A DNA stretch of 64,000 bases from Ophiosphaerella korrae (GCA_028456385.1 JALNQF010000091.1:62001-126000), one strand, 5' to 3'; numbered from the stretch's first letter, positions 15,001-26,812 are shown. A program made the numbers and translations. The notes: generated by a model from the sequence alone, not told the origin.

Positions 15001-17539
15001 AATCTTTATAAAACTAGATATCTAAAACGCCTACTACTAAATTAGAATTAAGGAAGGTAATAAATAGAAAATAGCGTTTAGAACGTAATATAAACTATAT
15101 AAATACTTAGTTATACCTTTTAGATTAATAAACGCACTAGTAGTATTTTAAGAAAGAATTAATATAGTACTAAGAGAGTACTTAGACGTATTTATATTTG
15201 TATACCTAGATAATATCCTTATATTCTTAGAAATAGAAGAAGAATACGTGTAGTATATACACAAAGTGCTAGAAAAACTAGTAGAAAACAAGATATTTCT
15301 TAAAATAAGAAAATGTAAATTCTATATAAAGGAAATAGACTTCCTTAGATTTATTATCAAACTAGGAAAAATCAAGATTAATCTAGAAAAAATTAGATCG
15401 ATTAACGAATAGCTAATACTAAAGAACCTAAAGGAAGTACAACAATTTTATAGCCTAGCTAACTTTTGTAAAAAGTTAATAGTAGGATAGTCTAAAGATA
15501 TAGAACTAATAACAAAGCTTATAAAAAAGGATACACTATTTAAATAAATAAAGGAATATAATAAAGTATTTAAGAAGATTAAAAAGAAGTTTATAGAAAA
15601 CCTAGTTATTAGAATATATAACCTAGACCTACTAGTAATAGTAAAAACAGACGTATCTAATTTAGTCTATAGAATAGCACTAATACAAGAAGACCTAAAG
15701 ACTAAGAAAGAGTATTTAGTTAAATACTTCTCTAAGAAAATAAAGCTAGTAGAGCTTAACTATCTAATTTACGATAAAGAGATACTAGCAATCTATAAAG
15801 TATTTAAATAATAGAGAGTATACCTACAAAGAGTAAAATACTAAACAAAGGTCTATATAGACTATAGGAATCTTATAGGATTTATACTAAACAAAGAACT
15901 AATATAATAATATATAAGATAGTAGGAATTCCTATTAATATTTAATATAGAAATTATATACATAAAAGAGAAAGATAACTAATTTGTAGACGCTCTTAGT
16001 AGAAGACTAGACTTATAGAAAGAAGTAAGTACTACTAGTATAGTTCTAGTTAAAAACGAAGAAAGACATTTAGTCCTAAACACACCTAAAATAGCCGCAA
16101 CACTCGAAAGAAAGAGTAGCGAGCTAGACGAATAAATTTAGAAAGAAACAAGAAAAGCCCCTAAAGAGATAGAAAAACTTAAGATTAAAGAAAGTCTCGC
16201 AAAAGCCTATAGAAGAACGTATATTCTAAGAAAAATATAAAGAGAATTTATACGATAGTTCTATAAACTACTAGTACATAGATATTAAGGAATTAATAAA
16301 ATACTAGATAGACTACTAAGAGATTACTATATTCTAAAAGCAAGACAACTAGTAATAGAAGTACTATAAGATTATATAGAATACTAAAAGAATAAGTATA
16401 ATAGGCACGTACTATATAAGAAACTACAACTAGTAGAAGTACTAGAATAACTATAGAGAGTTATTATAATAGATTTTATTATAAAACTACCTAAGTTAAA
16501 AAACTTAATATTAGGAGTTAAGTATAATAGAATCCTAACAATAGTAGATAAACTTACAAAGTACTTATACTTTAGACTATATAAAGAGAAAAGTAGAATA
16601 GAAGTTATAGTATACTAGGTTCTAGGAACTATAATTAGCTAATATAGACTACTAGACAAGATTATTATAGATAGAGACGTAAGATTTATATTAAAACTAT
16701 AGGGAACAATAATAGTATAATTAGGAATTAAATATACAATATTAATAGTATACTACCTATAGACAGATAGATAATTAGAAAGAATAAACTAAACAGTAGA
16801 ATAGTACCTAAGATACTACCTTAACTATAACTAGAACAATTAGGTATAGTTACTACTTATAGCATAGTTAGTATACAATAGCGCAAAGAATAAAATAATA
16901 GGAGTATTACTTTTCTTTATGAACTATAGATTTAATCCTAGTGTATATAGAACACTAAGACTAAAGATATCTTAGTCTCTAAGAGGAGAAAACTTTACTA
17001 ATAGACTTAAAGATATACACGAGTAATTAAGATAGGATATAGAATTCCTATATAATTAAATAGTAAAGTACTATAATAAGAAATATAAAGAAGGACCCTA
17101 ATTTAGAAAAGGAGAAAAAGTATAGTTAGTATAGAAAAACATTAAGAGTAAGAGACTAAGCTTAAAATTAGACTACGTTAAGATAGGACTATATAAAATT
17201 AAGAAAGAAGTTACGCTAGTTATATTTAAACTAAAGCTACTAAACAAAATAAGGATACACCTAACTTTCTACGTAGTACTACTTAAGATAGTACTACAAA
17301 ACGTAGAACTACTAGTATACGAAGTAGATACGTATAGAGAATAAGAAGAATAGGAAGTTAAAGAAATCCTAGCACACTAGTTCTATAATAGTAGGAACTA
17401 CTATCTAGTAAAATAGATAGGTATAGACGAAAAAGGACAACTATAGGAAGAAACATAGGAACTAGAGGACAATCTTAACTACCCTAAGAAACTAGAAGAC
17501 TTCTAAAGTTAAAACCCTCTAGAACGCCTAGTAGCGAAC

Positions 17540-18110
17540 TAAGAGAACTAACATTACTATCGCTAAATAGAGAGGTAATAAGAGCGCCTAACGCAGGACT
17601 TACTATAGTAATACTAAATACTTTATCTAAGTCTAGCTTAGCTTCTAGAGCTACTAACTACACAGCTAATTTCTTATTATTTAGCACCTTTATCTTACGA
17701 AGATAAAAGAGACGAGCTTAATTCTCTACTAGCTTACTCTACGCAAGCTCTTAGATCTACTTACGCTTAGCTTTAGCCTCTACAATTTAAGACAGTAATT
17801 TCTCTTAAGCCTAGTTAATAGCTCTCCCTATTATTATTAAGCCTAGATACAAGAATAAGTATAATAAACATACACTCTATAAGAAAGATACTAGACACGT
17901 TATAGGAACTATAAACGTTTGCATAAATATACGCCTTATAAGCTCTACTATTATTTGTAGAAACTATACAAGGAGAGTACTTAGGATTTAACTTAGAAGA
18001 AGTATAACAAGAATAAAGAAATATTTTAACACTATTACGCAATACGCAATTAGTAAGAAGATATTAACGACATGTAGAAGAGGTAACTATAAAGAGTAAT
18101 AAGGAACTAG
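17540..18110 (-). pseudogene. Antisense Cys-rich/coiled-coil reading frame conserved in chromovirus 3' regions
   Basis: Between the end of pol and the 3' LTR the minus strand holds a reading frame that recurs in copies A, D and E. The upstream part survives here as an open stretch at 17815-18042 with Cys positions, several of them probably already turned to Tyr or Ser. After GRAIN comes a charged, helix-like part ending with words such as KALNNKK or KVLNNKK and EAKLDL or ESKLNF, matching between copies C and D. It runs opposite to gag-pol. I infer a former accessory protein with a Cys cluster and a coiled coil. The function is unknown, and the join between the two parts may need an intron or frameshift. 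Confidence 0.45.
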
Positions 18111-18172
18111 AAATCAACAAAGAGAGTAGGTTAATAACCTTAGCTCTAGGATAGATAAACGAAGACCTACCT

Positions 18173-18186
18173 AGAGGAGGGGATAG
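18173..18186 (+). other. Polypurine tract of chromovirus C
   Basis: A purine run (AGAGGAGGGGATAG) ends exactly at the start of the 3' LTR, the expected primer site for plus-strand DNA synthesis. Similar runs precede the LTRs at 2858 and 20148. Confidence 0.6.
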
Positions 18187-18619
18187 TATTACGACAGTAA
18201 CAAGAGAAATACAGATAGAACTAATTAGCCTTATAACTAAAGGATTAAGTTCTTATAAACACGAAGAATACAAACTTAATTAGGAAACTACACATAATTA
18301 GGATACCTAAGAGGTAATCTATAATCTATAGACTCTTAGCGTTAATAGATTATAGATTAAGGTAATCTACAATCTATTATTCTTAGTAGTAATAGATTAA
18401 TAGATTAGGACAAGTATATAGTTAGTAGCGACGCGCATTATTAAGATAGTATTAGTAATTTAATTATTAACTACGAGCAACAATATAAAGATAGTTGCAA
18501 AATATCTTCTATTATTTATAGCTTATTATAGATTATAATATAAGCTTTTATTATTACTTTACAATCTACTAACACTTTATCTAGGCTATTAGGAAGTTAA
18601 CCCTAGTAAGCTATTAACA
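18187..18619 (+). repeat. 3' LTR of chromovirus C
   Basis: 433 bp, the partner of 11587-12018. It follows the polypurine tract and ends in TTAACA before sequence belonging to another chromovirus copy (D). Confidence 0.85.
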
Positions 18620-20147
18620 CTATAATTAGTTAATATAGACTCCTAGACAAGATTATTATAGATAGAGACGTAAGATTTATATTAAAACTATAGAGAATAA
18701 TAATAGTATAAATAGAAATTAATTACGTAATATTAATAGTATACTACTTATAGATAGATAAACAATTAGAACGTATAAACTAGATAGTAGAATAATACTT
18801 AAGATGTTACCTTAACTATAACTAGAATAACTAGGTATAGCTACTACCTATAGTATAGTTAGTATATAATAGCGTAAAGAATATAGTAATAAGAGTATTA
18901 CTTTTCTTTATAAACTATAGATTTAACCCTAATATATATTAAATACTAAGATCTAAGGAATCTTAGTATCTAAAAGGAAAAAACCTTATAAATAGACTTA
19001 AGGAAATATACAATTAATTAAGATAGGACGTAGAATTTCTATATAATTAAATAGCTAAGTACTATAACAAGAAGTATAAAGAGGGACCCTAAGTTAAAGA
19101 GAGAGAAAAAGTATAGTTAGTATAAAAAAATATTAAGAGCAAATAACTAAGTTTAAAACTAGACTACGTTAAAATAAGACTATATAAAATTAAAAAGAAA
19201 ATCACGCTAGTTATATTTAAACTAAAACTACTAAATAAGATAAAGATATACCTAACTTTCTATATAGTACTACTAGAGATAGTACTATAAAATGTAGAAC
19301 TACTAGTATATAAAGTAGATACTTATAGAGAATAAGAAGAATAAGAAGTTAAGAAAATCCTAGAATACTAGTTCTATAATAGTAGGAACTACTACTTAGT
19401 AAAATAGATAGGTATAAACAAGAAAGGGTAAATATAAGAAGATATATAGGAACTAGAAGATAACCTTAATTACTCTAAGAAACTAGAGGAGTTCTAAAAT
19501 TAAAACCTTCTAGAGCGCCTTATAGCAAACTAAGAAAATTAACGTTACTACTACTAGATAGAGAGGCGATAGGAACGTCTAATATAATAAGAGTAGCCTC
19601 TACTATAGCTTTAAAGTTAAGCTTAGACTCTATAAGAGTAGCCTACGCGATAGACTTCTTATTATTTAAGGCCTTTGTCTTATAAAGATAAACTAGACGA
19701 GTGTAATTTTCTACTTATATGCTTAGAATCTAATTACGTTCTTTTTTAGCCTTAGCGATCTATTTAGATAGTTTATCTTAAGTATAGTTAATAGCTCTCC
19801 CTATTATAAATAAGTATAGACGCGTAAATAAGTATTATTAACCTATACTCTATAAGAGACATACTAGAAAGATTATAAGATATATAAGTATTAGTATAAA
19901 TATACGCCTTATAGGCCTTACTATATTTTAAAGAAATATACTCTATAAGAGGATTTAAAGATTTATAACAAGAATAAGGAAATATAGTAATACTATAACG
20001 TAATACACAATCTACTAATTAAAGATAATAAAAGGTAGATTTAGTAGGTATAAGAGAAGATAAGGAGCTCTATATTAATAAAGAAACTAGGTTAATAACT
20101 CTAGCTCTAGGATAGGTAAACTAGAACCTACTTAGAGGAGGAGATAG
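18620..20147 (+). mobile_element. Chromovirus copy D, 3' fragment
   Basis: Begins abruptly in the integrase, matching about 16625 of copy C, and continues through the pol tail and chromodomain (about 19330-19500) and the antisense segment (about 19560-20140). The missing 5' part is not found on the other side of copy C, so D is truncated rather than merely split. RIP stops are present throughout. Confidence 0.8.
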
Positions 20148-20575
20148 TGTTATAGGCGTAATAAGAGAAATTGAGATAGAACTAATTAGTCTTAACTTAG
20201 GTGCTAACGAAGTATAGGATAAGTAGGGTAATAACCTTAATTAGGAGACTACCTATAACTAGGATACGTAGTAGTAATCTATAATTACGTGTAAATAGAT
20301 TAAGGTAATCTATAGTTACGTGTAGATAGATTAGTAGTAATCTATAATATCGCATAAATAGATTAGTATAAGTATATAGTTAATAGAATACGCATTATCA
20401 AGATAGTATTAGTAATCTAATCTCTAACCTAGAACGCTAATACTTAACATTATATACACAAATTAACTATTATTTATAGTTATTATAGATTATAATATAA
20501 GCTTTTGTTATTAACTCCTAATCTACTAATACTCTTAGAGGCTATTAGGAAGTTAACCCTAGTAACCCCGTTATA
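20148..20575 (+). repeat. 3' LTR of chromovirus D
   Basis: 428 bp. Begins TGTTATAGGCGTAAT and ends near CCCCGTTATA. It keeps the terminal sequences of the family and TAATCTA/TAGATTA words in its core. Confidence 0.75.
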
Positions 20576-21650
20576 TTTCTACTTTAGCTAGTACCTTTTT
20601 ATATAGCTTTATATTTCTAGTAGTATTTTTATAGCTTCTACTTTATTATCTATTATAAAGTTTATTAGTTATATAGTAATCTTATAATAGTTATATCTTT
20701 TACTTATATCTTACTACTAGAGGTTTGTAGTCTTATAATCTCTCTTATCCTAGCTTCCTCTAAGGATTACTTCCTATTCTTCCTCTCTATTATTATTTTA
20801 CTACTTAAGTATATTAATTTATTATATAATCTTATTCTTTACTTAGTAATTCTTTACTAAGTACTCTATTTTACTATACTTATAGTATTTTTAGCTTTCT
20901 ACTCCTTTAGAGTTTTTATAGTAATAGTTTTCTTATTTTCTTAAGTTTATATTATTAATATATATCTTGTCTAGCCTAAAGTATCTATAGCTACTCTAAA
21001 CTTAGTTATTCTTATATTTGTATTAGTACTTATATTTAGGTTTATACTTCTTACTTTCTATATATAGTACTTTTATATTCTTAGCTTCTACTATATATTT
21101 GTACATATAGTTATTAACTTAATTTACTTTTTCTATTAGGTCTTCTAACGTCTTAATTATAGCTCTACTACGTATTAGCTTGCTTTAGACGTTACTTTTA
21201 AGTTTCTATTAAAATATCTTTATTAATAACTTATTATTCTATTCTATTTATATAGCGTAGCTTTAAAACTTATTAGTATAGTCTACTACTACCTTATATT
21301 ATTATAGCTACTATATTACGCACTCTACTACTACTATCTTGTTTACTAGTAGAAAGGCTTATTATACTTTATCTTTAAACTTAATCTATTCTTTAAATAT
21401 CTTATTATAGTTACTATTGTTATTATTAAGGTATTTCTTAAAGTATAGTATAACTTATTTCTTTACCTTACCTCTTATATAAGACGATATAAGTATAGCT
21501 CTATCTTTATCCTTTACTTAGTCTACTTTAAAGAAAAGATTAAGTTATAAGATCTATAGCTTAAGCTTATTTTATTCTCTATAGTAAAGGTCTAGCTTAG
21601 TAACCTTAGAAGTAGTAGTATAAGTTACTCTTATACGCTAGTTATCTATA
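20576..21650 (-). mobile_element. RIP-degraded retrotransposon gag, minus strand
   Basis: The reverse complement carries a zinc-knuckle-like word near 20870-20930, YYKYSKIEYLVKNY, which fits a CX2CX4HX4C knuckle with each Cys turned to Tyr. Upstream on the minus strand the reading is rich in charged residues, as in gag. It is not the same gag as in copies B and C. I found no RT beside it, so the family is not assigned. Confidence 0.5.
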
Positions 21651-22118
21651 TTTATTAACGTATTACTTATCTTAAGAGTATTTAATATATTAAGTCCTTA
21701 GAACTAGGTAAAAGTAATAAGGGTAAGTAGGCTTCTATAAGATAAGTAAAGTTAATAAATAAGTTAGTTACTTAACTTAATTAATAGTTAGCTTTTATTA
21801 GAGTATTACAAGGTATATAAGTATTAATAAATAGATAAGAATCTAATTAAAGTATTAGTTATAATACTCTATTTAGATAAGAGTATAAAGAAGAGATTAA
21901 ATATAATAGTTTATAAAGGTTTATTAATGTTACTATATACTTACTATCTAGCGTTTATTTCTAAGCGCTTACTCTAGAGCGTTTGCTCTAGAGTACTTAT
22001 TCTAGAGCGTTTACTCTAGAGCGTTTACTCTAGAGCGTTTACTACTAAATAGTTATATATTCTACTACACTATATTACCTTACCTAATTGCGTACGATAT
22101 AATAGCTTACCTACTACT
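21651..22118. other. AT-rich stretch with a short tandem array
   Basis: No gene is recognisable. Its one structured part is the 14 bp tandem repeat at 21951-22047. Confidence 0.5.
21951..22047. repeat. 14 bp tandem repeat
   Basis: About six imperfect units of AGCGTTTACTCTAG, which contains the palindrome CTCTAGAG at each junction. The last units are nearly exact, which is striking in RIP-mutated surroundings. Confidence 0.7.
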
Positions 22119-22810
22119 TAGTATTATAATATTATTATAGTAAGTATATATAAACTCTTAGATAAAAAAAAAGGCTAGCTAAAGTTATACTCTTTAAAGA
22201 TATTAAAGGCTTAGTTAAAAAAGTTATAAAGTAAGTTAAGTAAGAAAGAGTAGTTAAAGAAATAAGTAATAACTAAGAGAATATATAGTTAGTAAGACCT
22301 AAGAGCCTATAAGTAAGAAAGTTAGATACTTACTTTTATACTAAAAATAATATATTATAGAAATAGAGTAAAAAGCTTTACTTTTAGTTTAATAATAACT
22401 TAAAAGTAGCTTACCTAAGTTATAAAGTAGCTAAAAAAGATTACTACTACTATAGTTACTTTAGCTAAGCTAGCTAGCTATATAAGAGCTAAGTTAGAAA
22501 TTAAAAGTAGCTATAATAATTAAAGTAGAAAGTAAATAAGAGAATAGAGCTAAGAAACTAGTAAAAGAGTATAGAGTAGCTAAAATAAGCTTAATAAAAA
22601 GAAGAAGAAAATAGAATAAAAAATAAGAGATAAAGTTTAATTATACCTTTAAAGAGTATTTATAACTTTACTAAAACTATAGGAGTTAATAACTATAAGA
22701 GCCTAACTACTAGTAAAGATATTTAAATATAGAGCTTAGAAGCTCTACACTAGCTTAACTAATAAATATATATATATATAAGAAAATAGTTAGCTAGCTA
22801 TTAAAAATTA

Positions 22811-22945
22811 ATAAGTAAAAGAAGAATTTAGTAAGTAAAAGAAGAATTTAGTAAGTAAAAGAAGAATTTAGTAAGTAAAAGAAGAATTTAGTAAGTAAAA
22901 GAAAAATTTAGTAAATAAAAGAAGAATTTAGGAAGTAAAAATATA
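22811..22945. repeat. 20 bp tandem repeat inside Rep-X copy 1
   Basis: About six and a half units of AAGTAAAAGAAGAATTTAGT. Rep-X copy 2 has only one such unit at the same place (near 52370-52400), so the array grew after the copies separated, or shrank in the other copy. Confidence 0.8.
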
Positions 22946-22964
22946 TTAAGTAAAAGAACTATTA

Positions 22965-23388
22965 ACGTACTTAATAGGTAAGTTACCTACACAGGCAAGT
23001 AGCCTACCCTAAAATATACAAAAAAATCTAAAATATATAGTAATATATCTTAATAACTACATAATAATAAATTCTAAAAATTTAAATATAAGCTTTTAGA
23101 CACGCATTACAGCTCTAATTAAAGTTATATCGTAATTGTATAAGTAGTTATTAAGATATAGTAATCTAGCTCTATTTTAGCTCCTAAATCCTTCTATCTT
23201 AATAACTACTTTCGCAATTACAATACAACTTTAATAGGAGCTGCAATGCGTGTCTAAAAGCTTATATTTAAATTTTTAGAATTTATTATTATATAGTTAT
23301 TAAGATATATCGCTATATAATTTAGGTTTTTTAGTATATTTTAGGGTAGGCTACTTGCCTATATAGGTAACTCGCCTATTAAGTACGT
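22965..23388. mobile_element. Foldback MITE with TA target-site duplication
   Basis: Two arms of about 190 bp are reverse complements across a short centre near 23160-23195. The arms start ACGTACTTAATAGG and end CCTATTAAGTACGT, with TA on each side. Rep-X copy 2 holds the matching empty site with a single TA near 52340-52353, so insertion is well supported. There is no coding capacity. The TA target suggests mobilisation by a Tc1/mariner-type transposase, which is inference. The arms keep CA, TG and CG words and are less mutated than their surroundings. Confidence 0.85.
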
Positions 23389-24405
23389 TATAGAAGAGTA
23401 AAAATAAAATAAAAATAACCTACTATAGCTTATAAAACGTATATAAAAAGAAATAATAAAAAAGTAAGTAACTACTACTATAAGCTATATAATACGTCTA
23501 TATAAAAATTTTATTAAATAACCTAAGAACTACGTAAATACTCTATAAATAACTCTTTAGATATTAGATCTAGAGCTTTTAGGAGAAAGGTATTATAAGT
23601 AAAAGATAAAAGTAGTATTTTTAAAGTTTTAAGCTATATCTAAAACACTCGAAAATAGAAAAATAATAGCTAATATAAAGAAATAGAAGTAGTATAACTT
23701 AAGCTTTATATTAGGTAATAGTACTAATAAAACTAGCGTTCTCTTAAGATAAGCTTAAGTAGGTTATAGCTATAGCTAGAGTTAGATTAGTAGTTTATAG
23801 ATAATATATAGTAATTAATACCTAAAAGGCTATAAGTTATTTAAGAAGAAAAATACTCTTAGAAACTTAATATCTTTATTCTCTTTTGTTAATATTAGTA
23901 TTTTAGCTAAAAAGCCTAAGTTACTCTTTAACTATATATATAGTTAGCGCTAGATACTAAACTATTTATAAGAGTAGAGCTAAATTATAAATCTAAATTA
24001 TTTTAGATCTAATAGTTTAAGTACCTTACTACTAACTAAATAAGGAAGGAGTTTATAAGTTAAAGTAGGTTATACCTTCTCTTTAAGCTAAAAGCTCTTA
24101 ATTAAGTATAGTAGCTTAATAGGACTAAGCTCTTAAAAGAGAAGTAAAGGTATATAGTAAAGTATTATAAAGAAAAGAATAGTAAAAAAAGAGTAAGTAG
24201 TTACTAAGAAAATACAAGTACTAAAAGCTTATAAAGAAGTAAACTATTAAAGAGAAGAGAAATAAAAGAGCTAATAAGCTCTTAGGTTATAAGATATAAT
24301 CTATAGAAGTGTAAATAATATTTAGAATTAGTTTAGCTAATAAAGTTTAAGTTCTCTAAAACTAATAAGCTTTTAGGCTCTAGATTTATATTAGGTATAC
24401 AACTC

Positions 24406-26364
24406 TATAATACTAGTATACTTATTATATAAGCTGTTGCGAGATGCAAGCTTAGGAATAAGTAGGAGATGATTATTGATTGAAGAGCTATCTAAGCTAG
24501 GCTACTTATATACAGTAGAGCAGCTCGAACAGCTCGTGCGGCTCGCTTACTACTGCAGGCTTACCTAAATCGTATAGAGCGAAGCTCTAACTTGCGATAT
24601 AAGCTTTATTAATCTATTTTATTTTTTTTATAAAGTACTACTACTCTCTTTATATAAGTATTCTTCTTACTATAACTATATATTACTTAATCTATTATTA
24701 GAATATTATAAACTTTATTACTTTAAGATTATATATTTTCTAATCTTTATACGCTTCTTCTATACTTATAACTAGTAAGTATTTCTAAATAAATTACTAT
24801 TATATAATAAGTTCCTCTATACTCTCTATACTATAGCTATTATAGCTATATATATCTAACTAGGTATACTTTATACCTTTTATATTAACCTATTCTTTAT
24901 TACTTTATAGTTCTTTAGAAGTAACTATAGTAGTCTCTTTATCTCTTACTAGTCCTTTAGTAGTAATTAATAGTGTCTAGAGTTCTTCTCTTTCTAAATC
25001 TTCTATTAGTAGGTCCCTTATATATAGTATTTCTTTAAGCTAGTTTTAAATTCTTTCTTTTATTATAACTACTTTTTATTTTCTTTATAGAAACTATTCT
25101 ACTCTTTCTTTACTTAAAAGGTATACGTAGTAGTTATTTTTATAATAAAAGATCTAGCTAAGTATTATATATTATAATTCTTTACTTACTACTACTTTCT
25201 TTTAAGGCTTTGCTTTTACTTCTTATACTTTTTTCTTATCTTTAGTTATTTTTAACTAAGCTTCTTTCTTTAAGTCTTTACTTCTTTAGTCTTTTATAAA
25301 GTGTTTTAGTTTTTTATATTTATAATATACTTTATCTTTTATTTTTAATAAGTAGTTTTTTACGTAGTAACTTATCTTATTATAGTTATAGTACTTAAAG
25401 TCTTTTTTCTTTTTCTTATTATCTTTATTTATATTAAGAATTATAAGGTCTCTTCTATTATAGTTACTAGGTTACTCTCTATACTTATTAGTCTTTTATT
25501 CTTAAAGATTATTATCTACTTATATTACTTATTTTTTTAGAGCTTCTAGTGTTCTTAGTTTTTCTATCTAAATTAGTTTATACTAGATATTTAATTTTAG
25601 TTTTTATTTAAATCTTAATATTAAGAATAGCTTATTCTATTCTATATTTTATAATAGTTATTTAAACTATAATATATATTCTAAGATACTCTTAAGTTAT
25701 TTAAGCTTCTCTAGCTTTTCTTTAGCTTATTAGGTAATATCTATATCTTTAAATACTACTTTTATTCTTTTTATAAAGTATTTATAACTTCTAAAGATAG
25801 CTTTAGTCTTATCTTTCTATATTCTTAGAGCGCGTAATATATAATCTATTTAGTAAGGTTTAAACTATTTTATTATATCTTCTTTAAAGTATATTCTAAT
25901 ATATACTACTTTCTTTTCTTTAGTATTAAAGTATAGTACTTATATATCTACCTAGAGTTATACTAAAGCTAAGAAGAGTCTTAGTTTCTTCTTTATTCTA
26001 TTAAACTTTTTAAGTATAAGTATCTTAGGTAGTTTCTTTATTATACTAAGTTCTAGCCTATAGGTAATTTATTCTATCTAATTTTATCCTACTATAATAG
26101 CCTTAATTTAAGCTTTATTCTACTTAATATTATTTTATAGTTCTTTATTCTACGTAGTAAAAGTATTAATTAATATTTATATACTTTCTTTATTAGTAAT
26201 TAGGTTATTTAGATTTAACTTAACTACTTTCTAGTTAGTTACATCTAACTTATAGCTACTTAAGGGTACCTTACCCTATCTTGTATTTAATCCTTCTACT
26301 ATTGTATTAGCTTATACTATATACTACTTATACTTTACTTCTTCTAATAACTAGATTAGTAAAG
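24406..26364 (-). mobile_element. Chromovirus copy F, 5' part (gag to protease spacer), minus strand
   Basis: Reverse complement of the gag and inter-domain region of copies B and C, running from the LTR at 26365 leftward. The gag core lies at about 25500-26150 and the zinc-knuckle region near 25250-25400. It is interrupted by the MITE at 24436-24597 and stops at the right end of Rep-X near 24405. Protease, RT and integrase are missing. Stops are frequent. Confidence 0.8.
24436..24597 (+). mobile_element. hAT-like MITE, copy 1, flanked by an 8 bp duplication
   Basis: 162 bp. Begins GTTGCGAGATGC and ends CTCTAACTTGCGA, an imperfect terminal inverted repeat. The 8 bp TATAAGCT occurs at 24428-24435 and again at 24598-24605. 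An 8 bp duplication is typical of hAT transposons. The element splits chromovirus F, whose sequence resumes on both sides. It still contains CAGCTCGTGCGGCTCGC, so it is far less RIP-mutated than its host and is probably a younger insertion. Confidence 0.85.
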
Positions 26365-26812
26365 TATAATAGGGCTACCTATTATTAACTACAAGTAGCC
26401 TCTAGGAGGAGTATAGTTAATTAAAAGTTAATAACTAAGGACTATATTATAATTAAGTAATAAACTTGTAAACAATAGAATAATTCTTGCGATGTTAATG
26501 TATTATCGCTCTTAGTTAGAGATTAGATTACTAATACTATCCTAATAATACGTATTGTTACTAACTATATACCTATATTGTATGCGTAATCTAAGGTATA
26601 AGTTTATAGATTACTTTAATCTATTACTCTATCGCGTAGATCTACAGATTACTCTTAATCTATCGCTCGTAACTATAGATTACCTATGTTACGTGTCCTA
26701 ATTGTAGGTTGTTTCCTAATCTAGGTCGTTACCCCGCTCCTCTTATGCTTCGTCAGCACTTAAGTTAGGACTAATTAGTTCTATCTTGATTTCTCTAGTT
26801 ACATCCGTAACA
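26365..26812 (-). repeat. 5' LTR of chromovirus F
   Basis: 448 bp in minus orientation. Its outer end (…CATCCGTAACA) is the least mutated LTR end in the window and shows that the family LTR starts TGTTACGGATGTAAC. It forms the left border of the gene island. Confidence 0.8.

Larger units (their letters stand above)
11587..18619 (+). mobile_element. Full-length chromovirus copy C with both LTRs, RIP-degraded
   Basis: This is the best-preserved copy, about 7.0 kb. Gag has two zinc knuckles near 12985-13090 in which Cys and His read Tyr (YFNYSKKGYYAKDY, then YYKYRKQGYYIKD). The protease site near 14305 reads NSR where DSG is expected. RT lies at about 14790-15400 (YLDNILIF), RNase H at 15600-15900, and integrase at 16220-16900 with DDE-type Asp, Asp and Glu positions still visible. 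The tail at about 17340-17510 is a chromodomain (EVKEILAH, NYYLVK, ELEDNLNYP) with Trp codons read as TAG. Chromodomains steer integration to heterochromatin, which fits the setting. No clear 5 bp duplication flanks the element. Confidence 0.9.
22119..24405 (+). repeat. Rep-X, unclassified dispersed repeat, copy 1
   Basis: This segment recurs in inverted orientation at 51345-53085. Matching ends are the TATAATAGTAAGTATATATAAACTC-type region at the left and GGTATACAACTCTATAAT at the right. Without the 424 bp foldback insertion copy 1 is about 1.86 kb. The frames hold many stops and I recognise no transposase. One shared stretch has BED- or zinc-finger-like spacing, but I would not build on it. 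A DNA transposon remnant is the likeliest reading. It lies against chromovirus F. Confidence 0.6.

Noticed and set aside
22811..22945. CRISPR-like array
   Set aside because: Units are directly adjacent with no unique spacers; a simple tandem repeat in a fungal genome.
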